Origin: Massilia sp. Bi118
GTDB lineage: Bacteria; Pseudomonadota; Gammaproteobacteria; Burkholderiales; Burkholderiaceae_D
Reading direction: 5' to 3'
DNA: 64,000 bases
NCBI RefSeq assembly: GCF_918697865.1
Contig: NZ_CAKKMV010000003.1
Span: 248,001-312,000, forward strand
Part shown: positions 27,789 through 37,090 of the stretch, in pieces
How the letters are laid out: each line of letters begins with the position of its first letter
Position numbering within the stretch: the stretch's first letter is position 1
The notes under the pieces: model-generated
What the model was told of the DNA's origin: nothing
Seen by the model: the letters and a program-made list of their open reading frames with translations, nothing else
Database searches by the model: none
Position numbers and translations under genes: made by a program

Positions 27789-27808
27789 AGCCTGCCCGAG
27801 GAGACTTC

Positions 27809-29059
27809 ATGATAGCTTCGACCCTGCGTGCGGCCGTGCTGGCCGCCTGCCTGGGCGTTTGCCTGAGCGTGGGCCTGGCCGGCCCCGCGCAGGCCGCCGC
27901 GCCCTCGCAGTTCTACACTTACGATCCGGCGGCGCTGGCCCTGGCCAAGCAGCGCGTCGCCGCGCGCGATCCGCTTTACCTGCCGTCCTACGACAGCCTG
28001 CTGAAACAGGCCGACGCCGCGCTCACGCATCCCCGCTACAGCGTGGTCGACAAGAGCCTGGCGCCGGCCAGCGGCGACAAGCACGACTTCTTCAGCTTCG
28101 GTCCCTACTGGTGGCCCGATCCCTCGAAGAAGGATGGCCTGCCCTACATCCGCAAGGACGGCCAGCACAATCCCGCTTCCTCGACCGACGCCACGGATGC
28201 CTCCCGCATCGGCAAGTTTTCGCGCGACGTCACGGTGCTGGCGCTGGCCTGGTATTTCACCGGCGAGCAGAAATACGCCGACAAGGCCGGCGAACTGGCG
28301 CGGGCCTGGTTCCTGGCGCCGGCAACGCGCATGAATCCGAACCTCGACTACGGCCAGGCGATTCCCGGCCGGGTGAACGGCCGCGGCATCGGCATCATCA
28401 CCAGCCGCAACCTGATCGACGTGATGGACAGCCTGGCCCTGATCCAGCCGGCGCGCGCGCTGACGGATGCGGAGAACGCGGATGTACGCGCCTGGTACCG
28501 CGCCTACCTGGACTGGCTGCTGGGCAGCCGTAACGGCTTCGAGGAGAGCAATGCGCACAACAACCACGGCACCTGGTACGGGGCCCAGGTGGTGGCGTAT
28601 GCCCTGTACACGAATCAGCCGGCAGTCGCCAGGCGCGAACTCGACATCGCCAGGATCCGCCGCATCCCCGGCCAGATCGACCGCGAGGGCAAGCTGGTCG
28701 CGGAGCTGGAGCGCACCCGCCCGTCTGGCTACGTCAACTTCGCGCTCGAGGCCTTCGGCAATCTGGGCCGCTATGGTGAACTGATGGGAGTGAACCTCTG
28801 GCAGCAGAACGAGGATGCGCACACCATCAGGCAGGGGTACCGCTTCGTCGCGCGCCATGTGAACGGCGAGAAGTGGCCCTATCCGGAAATCGACGCCAAG
28901 GAAGGCTCGCCGGACGGCGTCAACCGGCATGCGATGCAGAACATGCTGGCGGCGGCGCGCGCCTACCGCGACGATCCGGTCTTCCGCGAAAAGGCGCGCT
29001 GGCTGCTGCAGCAGTATCCCGGGCAGCTGAGCGCCCTGGTCCTGCCCCTGCGCGAGTGA
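27809..29059 (+). CDS. Alginate-lyase-family polysaccharide lyase, second copy (exported)
   Basis: A 416-residue paralogue of the lyase that starts at 23795. Signal peptide ends near AQAA. It keeps DFFSFGPYWWPDP, GLPYIRKDGQHNP, RMNPNLDYGQAIPGRVNGRGIGI, AHNNHGTWYGAQV and ELERTRPSGY, so the Asn-His pair, Arg and Tyr are all present. The GAGGAG site stands at good distance from the ATG. Divergence between the two lyases suggests different chain-length or monomer preference, for example endo and exo action, but this is inference. Confidence 0.9.
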   Translation: MIASTLRAAVLAACLGVCLSVGLAGPAQAAAPSQFYTYDPAALALAKQRVAARDPLYLPSYDSLLKQADAALTHPRYSVVDKSLAPASGDKHDFFSFGPYWWPDPSKKDGLPYIRKDGQHNPASSTDATDASRIGKFSRDVTVLALAWYFTGEQKYADKAGELARAWFLAPATRMNPNLDYGQAIPGRVNGRGIGIITSRNLIDVMDSLALIQPARALTDAENADVRAWYRAYLDWLLGSRNGFEESNAHNNHGTWYGAQVVAYALYTNQPAVARRELDIARIRRIPGQIDREGKLVAELERTRPSGYVNFALEAFGNLGRYGELMGVNLWQQNEDAHTIRQGYRFVARHVNGEKWPYPEIDAKEGSPDGVNRHAMQNMLAAARAYRDDPVFREKARWLLQQYPGQLSALVLPLRE

Positions 29060-29084
29060 AGGCCAGCGGCGGGCCGCCGCCGGC

Positions 29085-29336
29085 TCACATGAAGGGCCAG
29101 GCGAGGATGCGCTTCAGGTGCAGCACAGGGCGCGCCACCAGATAAGCGCCCGCAAGGCCGAAGGGCAGCAGGCAAAGCGGCGAGCCCATGACCGCCAGCC
29201 AGACGCCGCCGACGGCGGCGAAGGCCACCAGCAGCATCAGCAGGAGTTCGATGCTGAGGAAAAAGCCCGAGGCGGCGCGCCAGGTGTGCCGCACCAGGGC
29301 GCCGGCCTCTTTGACGGTCTTGATGTCGTGACCCAT
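29085..29336 (-). CDS. Small two-helix inner-membrane protein
   Basis: An 83-residue protein with a charged N-terminus and two hydrophobic helices (about 24-50 and 55-70), ending HLKRILAWPFM. A GAAGAA-type site lies before the ATG at 29336. It is convergent with the lyase gene and divergent from the FUSC transporter gene; a GC-rich hairpin without T-run overlaps its stop. Function unknown. Confidence 0.6.
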   Translation of the reverse strand: MGHDIKTVKEAGALVRHTWRAASGFFLSIELLLMLLVAFAAVGGVWLAVMGSPLCLLPFGLAGAYLVARPVLHLKRILAWPFM

Positions 29337-29460
29337 GATTTCTTCGATCGGTAAATACGCGTGTTAGCTTTAAATTCATGAGCTTGCATGCTTGGTCCAG
29401 GCGCGCTGTGGGGTGCGGGCCGCGGCGTTATAATCGTGATCACAGCTGCGATCCGATCCC

Positions 29461-31626
29461 ATGCACTACGCCCTCGCCCCGCGCACCTTCCTGTTCAGTC
29501 ACTATTTCTACACCGGCCTGCGGATCGCCACCGGCATCGTCGGCCTTGCCTACCTCACCTACTTCATCGCCGGCCTGCCCAGCGCCATGGCGGTAGCGAT
29601 CGGCGCGCTGTGCACCAGCCTGATGGACTTGCCCAGCCCCTTGCGCCACAAGTTCAACGAGATGCTGGCCGGCGTGCTGTTTTGCTCGCTGGTCGCGCTG
29701 GTGGTGGGCCTGTGTTCGCCGGTGCCCTGGCTGCTGCGCAGCGTGATCGTGCTGGTCAGCTTCCTGGCCAGCATGATGGTGGTGTACGGCAGGAAGGCGA
29801 TGCCGCTGCAGTTCGTGGCCCTGTTCGTGATGATGCTGTCGAGCGAAGAGGCGGCGACGCCGCTGCAGGCCCTGCACCAGGGCGCGCTGTTCTTCCTGGG
29901 CGGCGCCGGCTACATGGCGTATGCGATGATGGTCGTGTGGATCCTGCAGCGCCGCCTGAAGCAGCAGGTGCTGGCCGAAGCACTCTATGAACTCGCGGCC
30001 TATACCAGCACCAAGGCCGGCTGCTACGACATCGCGCAGCCGCTGTCCGCGCAGATGGAAAAGCTGGTGCGCCAGCAAAGCACGCTGGCCGAACGCCAGC
30101 AGGCCTCGCGCGACCTGATCCTGCGCGGCAGGCCGGCGAAGGACGAGGAGGTGCTGGTGCAGGTGCACTACGCCATGTTCGACCTGTATGAACTGGTGCT
30201 GGCCACCCACACCGATTACATCCTGCTGCGCCAGCATTTCGCCGGCAGCAGCGTGCTGCCGCTGCTGGGCGACTTGATCGGCAAGGCGGCGCGCGATATC
30301 GAATCGGTGGCGTATGCGATGACGCGCGGCCGGGCTTCGCAGCGGACCGTCGACTACGAAGACGAGCTGCGCGCGCTCGCCGGCGCCCTGCGCGCCCTGC
30401 CCCCCGGCGAAGGCGAAGCGGCCGAGGCCCAGGCCGTGCTGCGCGCCACCTCCAACAAGATCCGCGAGACGATCGCGATGATCGCCCGCCTGCACGCCGC
30501 CGGCCAGGCGCCGCAGGGCGCGCTGCCGATGGTGGCCGGCGCCGACCTGACGCCCTTCCTCACCCAGCAGCGCTACAGCCTCGGCATCCTGCTGGCCAAC
30601 CTGCGCTGGACCTCGCCGACCTTCCGCTACGCGCTGCGGGTGGCGATGGCGATCTCGGTGGGCCTGGTCTCGAGCGAATGGCTGCCCTGGCAGACGCACG
30701 GCTACTGGATCGCCCTGACCATCGCCGTGGTCCTCAAGCCCAGCTTCAGCATCACCCGCCAGCGCCGCGCCGACCGCCTGGTCGGCACCCTGATCGGCTG
30801 CCTGCTGACCGCCGTGATCCTGCGTTTCGTGCACGCGCCGGCGATCCTGTTCGGCTTCCTGTTCGTCGCCACCGCCGCCGGACCGACCTTCCTCTACGTG
30901 AAGTACCGCTACACCGCGATCGCCGCCAGCATGCAGGCGCTGCTGCTGATCGGCCTGACGGTGCCGCACGCCGGCGCCATCGGCGAGCGCCTGCTGGACA
31001 CGCTGCTCGGCACCCTGATCGCCACCTTCTTCAGCTATGTGCTGCCGAGCTGGGAGTACCAGGACCTGCCGCGCCTGGTGGACGAGGTGCTCGAGGCCAA
31101 CCGCAAATACGTCGGCGACGGCGCTGCCCTCCTGCTCGGCGACGTCGCCGACGATTTCCATTACCGGGTCAGCCGCAAGCGCTTCATGGACAGCCTCGCG
31201 ACGCTCAGCGGGGCGCTCGGGCGCATGCTGGACGAACCGGCGGACAAGCGGCGCGCGCCCAGGGAGCTGAACCGCTTCACGGTGCAGAACTACCTGCTGG
31301 TCGCGCACATGGCGGCGCTGCGCCTGCTGCTGCAGCGCTATGCGGAGAACATGCCGCGCGCCGAGGTCGAGGCCATGCTGAGGAACGGGCTTGCCGCGGT
31401 GCGCACCAGTCTGGGGGCGGCGCCCCAGACAGTGGACGCCATGCTTGATAAAACGGCGCGCCAGGACCCCGCCTGGCCGGGCTGGGGACCGCTGCGGCGG
31501 CGCCTGCGGATGCTGCGCCAGGATGCGGCCCAGGTGGCGCTGGCCAGCGCGGCGATCGGCCAGGCGCTGGGCCGGCCCGCCGGCGCGCAGGCCGTGAAGG
31601 ACGATGCGTCCTTACTCGGGCGCTGA
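29461..31626 (+). CDS. FUSC-family inner-membrane transporter (YccS/YhfK-like)
   Basis: A 721-residue membrane protein with the repeated layout of fusaric-acid-resistance/aromatic-acid exporters: an N-terminal six-helix block (about 20-165), a cytoplasmic helical region (165-375), a second six-helix block (375-530) with SEWLPWQTHGYWIALTIAVVLKPSFSITRQRRADRLVGTLIG, the conserved FUSC motif, and a C-terminal soluble helix bundle. Such proteins export aromatic carboxylates or unknown toxic metabolites. No HlyD-type adaptor is next to it, unlike AaeAB. Its last 15 bp overlap the convergent caspase-like gene. Confidence 0.9.
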   Translation: MHYALAPRTFLFSHYFYTGLRIATGIVGLAYLTYFIAGLPSAMAVAIGALCTSLMDLPSPLRHKFNEMLAGVLFCSLVALVVGLCSPVPWLLRSVIVLVSFLASMMVVYGRKAMPLQFVALFVMMLSSEEAATPLQALHQGALFFLGGAGYMAYAMMVVWILQRRLKQQVLAEALYELAAYTSTKAGCYDIAQPLSAQMEKLVRQQSTLAERQQASRDLILRGRPAKDEEVLVQVHYAMFDLYELVLATHTDYILLRQHFAGSSVLPLLGDLIGKAARDIESVAYAMTRGRASQRTVDYEDELRALAGALRALPPGEGEAAEAQAVLRATSNKIRETIAMIARLHAAGQAPQGALPMVAGADLTPFLTQQRYSLGILLANLRWTSPTFRYALRVAMAISVGLVSSEWLPWQTHGYWIALTIAVVLKPSFSITRQRRADRLVGTLIGCLLTAVILRFVHAPAILFGFLFVATAAGPTFLYVKYRYTAIAASMQALLLIGLTVPHAGAIGERLLDTLLGTLIATFFSYVLPSWEYQDLPRLVDEVLEANRKYVGDGAALLLGDVADDFHYRVSRKRFMDSLATLSGALGRMLDEPADKRRAPRELNRFTVQNYLLVAHMAALRLLLQRYAENMPRAEVEAMLRNGLAAVRTSLGAAPQTVDAMLDKTARQDPAWPGWGPLRRRLRMLRQDAAQVALASAAIGQALGRPAGAQAVKDDASLLGR

Positions 31627-34311
31627 AGAAGCGACGCTGCTCAGCTTTGCGTCCGCGATCACCAGCTGTTCGCTGTCGAAGAATTTCAGGCGCGCCGACA
31701 GCACGGCCTGGCGCTGGCCGACCAGCTTCTTGGCCGCTTCCCGGTCCAGCGGAATGGCGGCGCTCAGTTCGCCGAAGCGCACGTTGAACAGCGCGCTGTC
31801 GGCATCGTAGGCATCCAGCGTGACCAGCGTGGTATAGGGCGAATTCCAGTTCGCCACGCGCTTCACGTATTCGGCGGTCGACTCCAGCTGATTCTTGACG
31901 ATCATCTGGCGGTCCTTGACCTCGGGCAGCGCCCACAACTTGACGGTATTGTCCGCGCCCAGGCTGGCCAGGCGCCGGCCATCGTCCGAGAACACCACCT
32001 TCTTCACGGTGTCGAGGTGGCCCTTGAGCTGGCCCACCTGTTCCGCGGTGTCGAAGTTCCACAGGGTCAGCAGACCGTCGCTGGTGCTGGTGGCGAACAG
32101 CTTGCCCCTGGCGGCGGCAAAGGCGCTGACCTGGCCGCGCAGCCGCGCCACCACCGTCAGGCTGTCGGCATCCATCAGGCGAATCTCGTCGCCGTTGCGT
32201 ACCAGCAGGCGCCGCGCGTCGGCCGACAGGTCGACCAGCTCCATGCCCGCCAGCTGGTGGGTGCGCTGCAGCGTCTTCAGGTCGTACACGCGCAGGTCCT
32301 CGCCGCCGTTCACGAACAGCCGGTGGCGCTCGGCGACGACGCGGAAGGATTTCAGCGGTACGCTGGCCGGCAGCAGGGTCGCGACACGGGCGCCGCTCTT
32401 GACGTCCCACAGGCTCAACTCGGGCGCGGCGCCGGGCAGCGTGGCGTCGACCGGCGCGTAGACCAGCAGCTGGCGGCCCTCGTTCAGGAGCTCGACTTCC
32501 TTCGCCATCGGACCGCCCTTGCCCAGCTCGAACTTGCCCATCACCTCGCCGTCGCTGGTACGCCAGACGATGGCCTTGTCCTTGGCCGCCACGCTGACGA
32601 AGCTCTTGCCGTCCTGGCTGAAGCGCAGCACGGAGGGCGGGTCCCAGTGCGCGCTGAGGCGCTCGATGCGCTTGCCGGTGTCAAGATCGTACAGTTTCAT
32701 GTTCGAGTCGCGGTCGCCCCAGACGATCAGGCGCTTGCCGTCCGGCGAGAACGCGTACTGCAAATCGCCGCTGACGGAATCCAGCTCCGCAACCTGCTCC
32801 TGCGTGTCGCGCCTGAACAGCAGCAGGCCTTTGTCCCGGTGCAGCACCAGCACGCGCCGGCCGTCCGGCGACAGGATCAGGCGCTGGCTGCCCTTCGGCA
32901 GCTTGTCCAGCAGGCGGTGCTGCTCCGCGTTGTCGAGGTCGCGCACCACCGCTTCGCCTTCCGCGTTGATACCGGCCAGGCTCTCGCCGTGCGCCGTGGC
33001 GATGGGTGCGTTCAGGCGCGGGAGGCCGGGCACGGCCAGGCCGGTGTCCGCGTGCCAGAGGCGCATCTGGCGGTCGGCGTTCGCCAGCAGGAAGTAGGCG
33101 CCGTTCGGCGAGAAGGTCGCCATGCGCGTGTCGCCGGCCAGCGGCGCGCTGGCGTTCATCTGGTATTGCTCGATCAGCTTGCGCGAGATAAGCACCGGCA
33201 TCAGCGCCGAGCGCCCCGCCGTGGCGACAGCCGCCACCGGCGCCGCGCCGCCGCCCTGGCGCGATGCATAGGCCACGGCGGCAGCGGCCATCTCCGCGGC
33301 CTGGTCGGGGGTCGGGTTGAAATAGAAGTCGCCGGTCACGGACGACATCTCCCAGGGCAGCTGCTTTCCTTCGGAGCGTTCCTTCACGCCCACGCGCACG
33401 CGCTTGAACACTTCTTCCAGCTTGACCCCGGGCTCGTTCATCGCCTGCAGCAGCTGCTCCGTGTACAGGCCGTTGGCGCCGAGGCCGTCCGAGGCCGTCG
33501 AACCGGGCGAAGTCGCATAGGCGACCAGGGTGCCGCTGGGCGCCTGGTCCATGCCGGCCAGGCCGCGGCTGCCGGAGCGGAAGCTGCGCGCGAAGGGGTT
33601 GTCGCGGCAGGCGTCGAGGATGACGACATTGATCCGGTTCTTGGCCGTGTCCATCTTTTCCAGCACCTCGTTGGCGTTGTAGGCGCGGGTCGAGAGTTCG
33701 TCCTCGTTGCGGATGTCGGCGTCGACCGGCACCAGGTAGTTGGCGCCCTTCGACTGCACGCCGTGGCCGGCGTAATAGAACAGGCCGACGCCGCCGTTCG
33801 CGAGCTGCACGCCGAAGTCGCGCACCGCCGCCATCATCTCCTCTCGCGAGGCGTTTTCCTTCTTGATGACGCTGAAGCCCAGCTGCTGCAGGCGCACCGC
33901 CATCGCGCGCGCATCGTTGACCGGATTGGTCAGCGGCCCGGTCTTGTAGCCGCTATTGCCGATTACCAGTGCCAGGCGCTGCTCCGGCCGGACCGGCGCC
34001 AGCGCGGCCGGCGCCGGTGCGTCCGCCTGCGCCTGCCCGTTTGCCGCCTGCGTCCGCGCCGCCGGCTTCGCGCCCGTCTGCGTGATGGCCAGCAGGCGCG
34101 CGGCCCGCTCGGCCTCTTCCTTCGCCCGGCGCGCCTGGGCTTCTTCTTTTTCCTTGAGCTCGCGTTCCAGTTGCTCGTTGATGCGGGCCATGTCGGCGCC
34201 GCGGAGGGTCTTCAGGTCGGCGGCTGCCTGGCCATGGGACGGGCCGGCTGCGACGACGGAAAACAAGACGATGGCCAGCGCGAGGGCTGGTGCGATGGGG
34301 TGTCGGTTCAC
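31612..34311 (-). CDS. Exported caspase-family peptidase with WD40-type repeats
   Basis: An 899-residue orthocaspase. Signal peptide (to SHGQ), a charged coiled coil (about 40-70, rich in Glu, Lys and Arg), a C14 caspase p20-like domain (about 105-340) with YYAGHGVQ (His183) and LDACRDNPF (Cys235), the catalytic dyad, and a C-terminal beta-propeller of six or seven degenerate WD40-like repeats (FSPNGAYFLLANADRQMRLW, FSPDGKRLIVWG, FSDDGRRLASLGADNTVKLW among them). Caspase-WD40 fusions of this kind are known in bacteria, but their substrates mostly are not. Export to the periplasm would be unusual for a cell-death protease. It stands alone as a leftward unit. Confidence 0.9.
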   Translation of the reverse strand: MNRHPIAPALALAIVLFSVVAAGPSHGQAAADLKTLRGADMARINEQLERELKEKEEAQARRAKEEAERAARLLAITQTGAKPAARTQAANGQAQADAPAPAALAPVRPEQRLALVIGNSGYKTGPLTNPVNDARAMAVRLQQLGFSVIKKENASREEMMAAVRDFGVQLANGGVGLFYYAGHGVQSKGANYLVPVDADIRNEDELSTRAYNANEVLEKMDTAKNRINVVILDACRDNPFARSFRSGSRGLAGMDQAPSGTLVAYATSPGSTASDGLGANGLYTEQLLQAMNEPGVKLEEVFKRVRVGVKERSEGKQLPWEMSSVTGDFYFNPTPDQAAEMAAAAVAYASRQGGGAAPVAAVATAGRSALMPVLISRKLIEQYQMNASAPLAGDTRMATFSPNGAYFLLANADRQMRLWHADTGLAVPGLPRLNAPIATAHGESLAGINAEGEAVVRDLDNAEQHRLLDKLPKGSQRLILSPDGRRVLVLHRDKGLLLFRRDTQEQVAELDSVSGDLQYAFSPDGKRLIVWGDRDSNMKLYDLDTGKRIERLSAHWDPPSVLRFSQDGKSFVSVAAKDKAIVWRTSDGEVMGKFELGKGGPMAKEVELLNEGRQLLVYAPVDATLPGAAPELSLWDVKSGARVATLLPASVPLKSFRVVAERHRLFVNGGEDLRVYDLKTLQRTHQLAGMELVDLSADARRLLVRNGDEIRLMDADSLTVVARLRGQVSAFAAARGKLFATSTSDGLLTLWNFDTAEQVGQLKGHLDTVKKVVFSDDGRRLASLGADNTVKLWALPEVKDRQMIVKNQLESTAEYVKRVANWNSPYTTLVTLDAYDADSALFNVRFGELSAAIPLDREAAKKLVGQRQAVLSARLKFFDSEQLVIADAKLSSVASSAPE

Positions 34312-34453
34312 GGTTGGCAGCGCGATTGGTTAATAATCAGGCAATGCCGTAGATGCTAGCCGAAACGATCTTCGCCTACAAAAAAATGTTGTCAAAATAT
34401 GAATGGCGCATGGAGTACTGCGTCAAACGCAACAAGCCGGGCCCTGCCTGTCC

Positions 34454-34855
34454 TCAGACCGTGGCCCTGGCCTCGAAATGCTGCGCGAGGATGGCGCGGA
34501 TCTGCTCGAAATCGGGCGGCTTCACCAGGTGCCGGTCGAAGCCGGCGGCAATCACGGCGGCGCGCGTCCCCTGGTCGTTCCAGCCGGTCAGCGCCAGCAG
34601 GAAGACGTCGGCGAGTGCGGGCAGCTTCCTGAGCGCCGTCGCCACTTCATAGCCGTTCATCACCGGCATGCCCAGGTCGAGGAAGATCACCTGCGGGAGG
34701 AAGATCTGCGCCAGCGCGAGACCTTGCGCGCCGCTATTGGCGGTTTCGACCGTGAAGCCGAAGGCGGTCAGCAGGGCTTGCATCATCGAGGCGGCATCGA
34801 CGTTGTCGTCGATGAGGAGGATGCGTTTTTGCGCATCGTTTGTCGGGGAAGTCAT
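34454..34855 (-). CDS. Single-domain response regulator
   Basis: A 133-residue CheY-like receiver: RILLIDDNVDAA with the acidic pair, VIFLDLGMPVMNGYEV with the phospho-acceptor Asp, an ALTGW Thr and the HLVKPP Lys. There is no output domain. The ATG at 34855 gives the normal length; in-frame codons upstream add only residues unlike a receiver. Such stand-alone receivers often act in phosphorelays with hybrid kinases. The partner is not evident; a soluble kinase lies 1 kb to the right on the other strand. Confidence 0.85.
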   Translation of the reverse strand: MTSPTNDAQKRILLIDDNVDAASMMQALLTAFGFTVETANSGAQGLALAQIFLPQVIFLDLGMPVMNGYEVATALRKLPALADVFLLALTGWNDQGTRAAVIAAGFDRHLVKPPDFEQIRAILAQHFEARATV

Positions 34856-35008
34856 GGGATTAAGCGGCACTGCGCGTGCCATGAGAGAAGAAAGCTTAAT
34901 CCTGCGGAGTCTGGGCAGGCGGGAAAATGCGACTGGCTTTACGTAAAGCAAGGAACCAGCTTAGCACAGAAAAGTTTGACAACAGGAAATTATTAGCGAG
35001 CCTAAGTG

Positions 35009-35173
35009 TTACTCCGTATCGTCCGCGTCGCGGCGCTCGCCTATCCACTCGAGCCAGTTGCAGCGAGGACATCGGCTGGCCAGGATGGCGCCGACAAACG
35101 TGGCGAGTCCCAGCACAAGTATTCCGGCATGCAGGAGTAGCCTGGGTTCGAAATCGTTGAACAGGTTCAGCAT
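35009..35173 (-). CDS. Small membrane protein with C-terminal CxxC
   Basis: A 54-residue frame: a short amphipathic start, one membrane helix (about 12-31: LLLHAGILVLGLATFVGAIL), then SRCPRCNWLEWIGE and an acidic tail. The Cys-Pro-x-Cys knuckle just after the helix could bind metal or act in redox chemistry. The start has GAGGTG about seven bases upstream and overlaps the stop of a 20-codon frame (35229-35167) as ATGCTGA, a layout suited to translational coupling. Too short for similarity to be judged by eye. Confidence 0.5.
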   Translation of the reverse strand: MLNLFNDFEPRLLLHAGILVLGLATFVGAILASRCPRCNWLEWIGERRDADDTE

Positions 35174-35373
35174 CGCACCACCTCTTCGTCAATGTTTTCA
35201 ATGTAATCCAGGACGACAAAAGACGCCATGAGCGCACGATTGACGTTCCCCACACGCTGCAAGAAATCGAAACATGCCAATTTAGCAATACAATGTCCTT
35301 TATCGCAACATATTCGCGCGCGATGTCTGGCAAATTCGTTAAAATAAGGTTTTGATCAAGGCGCGAGAACGAT

Positions 35374-35826
35374 ATGCAAGGCATCTGGAATACAGGCTGG
35401 GCCAGCAAGGACGGAAAGCCGCCCGGTGTCGCCCGGCATTTCGATGAGGATGCAGGCATGGACGGGGCATCCCCTGCCCTGCTGCGCAAAGTGCTGGTGG
35501 TCGACGACGAGCAGGACCTGGCCGACATGGCCGCCGCCCTGCTGGCCGCCCACGGCCTCGAGGTGGTGGTGGCCTACTCCGGTCACGTGGCCATGCAAAT
35601 GCTTGCCGACGACAAGGACATCGATGCGGTCTTTTCCGATGTGGTCATGCCCGGCATGACCGGCTTGCAGATGGCAGACGCCATCCGCGAGATGTACCCG
35701 AAAGTCAAGGTCGTGCTGGCCTCGGGCTATACGGTGCCCTCGCTGCTGGCGAATCGCGAGCGGCCCTATCTCTACACGCCCAAGCCCTACAAGATCGATA
35801 CCGTGGTGGCCCTGCTCCGCACTTGA
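35374..35826 (+). CDS. Single-domain response regulator
   Basis: A receiver protein with KVLVVDDEQDLADM, AVFSDVVMPGMTGLQMADAI (phospho-acceptor Asp), VVLASGY and the TPKPYK lysine. The sequence after the Lys is close to receivers that serve hybrid kinases. The ATG at 35374 gives 150 residues with a 28-residue leader of no known fold; an ATG at 35458, with GAGGA seven bases before it, would give a bare 122-residue receiver and may be the true start. A soluble histidine kinase gene follows after 101 bp on the same strand and is the likely partner. Confidence 0.87.
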   Translation: MQGIWNTGWASKDGKPPGVARHFDEDAGMDGASPALLRKVLVVDDEQDLADMAAALLAAHGLEVVVAYSGHVAMQMLADDKDIDAVFSDVVMPGMTGLQMADAIREMYPKVKVVLASGYTVPSLLANRERPYLYTPKPYKIDTVVALLRT

Positions 35827-35927
35827 TGCCATTGTTAAATCCGTTTGGGCGGAAATTGCAAATTTGCCGGTAGCGCAAGCTGCTGCCTGTATGATGGCGC
35901 AAACTCGCCCATCGATCCGGGAAGCTC

Positions 35928-37079
35928 ATGACGCTTGCAGATGACCAGAACCGAGCAATAGCTGCGCTGTCGGCGAACGCCAGGCGCATGCTCGAGCTCC
36001 GCGATGAGGTGCTGCAGACCTGGGAGCAATGGGTCAGGGAACGGGTGTTCGAAGCCCGCGACGTGCAGCCGCCCTTCCTCATCAATACCATGCCGGCCTT
36101 CTACGACAACATCGTCGAGAGCATCAGCCCGGGCACGCCACGCACCTCCGCCGTCGACGGCACCACGGTGGCCGCCGAACATGGCGGAGAACGTGCGCGC
36201 ATCACCGCCTACAATCACTCCGCCCTGATCGAGGAATACCAGCTCTTCCGCGGGGCGATCTTCCACGTCCTGCGGCGCGAAAACGTACAGCTCGACTTCG
36301 ACGAGACGCATACCATCAATAGCTCGATCGATTCCGGCATCCAGGAAGCCGTCGAGGCCTTTTCGCTGGTGCACAGCGGCTTTCGCGAGCGCTTTGCGGC
36401 GGCCCTGACGCATGATTTGCGGGGCCCGCTGAGCGAGACGGTGACGGCGCTCGAGTTGATCCGCCTCATCGACGATCCGGCGCGGATCAAGTCCGTCGCG
36501 GCGAAGGCCTTGTCGAGCGCGCAACGGATGGGGAGCATGATCGACGAGCTGCTGCACACGATGCGCTTCCATAGCGGCCAGAACATCGAGCTGACCCTGA
36601 CCAGCTTCGACATCTGCGAGGTGCTGAGGGAAATCCGGGCCGACGCCCCCGCAACTTACGGCGCGCGCCTCCATGTGACCGAACGCCCGGTCAAGGGATA
36701 CTGGGACCGGCCAGCCCTCAAGCGTGTCCTGGAAAACCTGGTCAGCAACGCGCTCAAGTACGGTAGTGCCGGCACGCCGATCACGATCACGCTCGATGAA
36801 GCTTACGGACGCATGCTGCTGTCGGTCCACAACGAGGGCCCGCCGATCCCGCCCGACGAACAGGAATGCATCTTCCAGATGTACCGCAGGGCGGAATCCG
36901 CAAGAACCAACGACAAGCAAGGCTGGGGCATCGGCCTACCCTATGTGCGCGCCGTGGCGGAGAGCCATGGCGGCAGTGTCGGGCTCGACAGCAGCCAGGA
37001 ACGCGGCACCACCTTCACTGTCGACCTGCCCGTCGACGCCCGCCCATCCCAGAACGCACCAACCCTCAGCCTGGACTGA
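35928..37079 (+). CDS. Soluble sensor histidine kinase
   Basis: A 383-residue cytoplasmic kinase without membrane helices. The N-terminal 150 residues are an all-helical region resembling the RsbRD/globin-like sensors of stress kinases. A HisKA-type helix pair has LTHDLRGPLSETV with the phospho-accepting His, and the ATPase domain has NLVSNALKYG (N box), HNEGPPIPPDE in place of the usual DxGxG block, and GWGIGLPYV (G2 box). The HNEG version of the G1 box occurs in other active kinases. The receiver gene before it is the probable target. No cofactor-binding motif could be identified. Confidence 0.87.
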   Translation: MTLADDQNRAIAALSANARRMLELRDEVLQTWEQWVRERVFEARDVQPPFLINTMPAFYDNIVESISPGTPRTSAVDGTTVAAEHGGERARITAYNHSALIEEYQLFRGAIFHVLRRENVQLDFDETHTINSSIDSGIQEAVEAFSLVHSGFRERFAAALTHDLRGPLSETVTALELIRLIDDPARIKSVAAKALSSAQRMGSMIDELLHTMRFHSGQNIELTLTSFDICEVLREIRADAPATYGARLHVTERPVKGYWDRPALKRVLENLVSNALKYGSAGTPITITLDEAYGRMLLSVHNEGPPIPPDEQECIFQMYRRAESARTNDKQGWGIGLPYVRAVAESHGGSVGLDSSQERGTTFTVDLPVDARPSQNAPTLSLD

Positions 37080-37090
37080 GCGCGCGCATC

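Noticed and set aside
29061..29090. GC-rich hairpin between the second lyase gene and the small membrane-protein gene as an intrinsic terminator.
   Set aside because: There is no T-run on either side and it overlaps a coding end, so termination cannot be supported.
35352..35361. TTTTGATCAAGG as a possible FNR half-site pair before the receiver gene.
   Set aside because: TTGATCAA lacks the four-base spacer between the half-sites that FNR needs.
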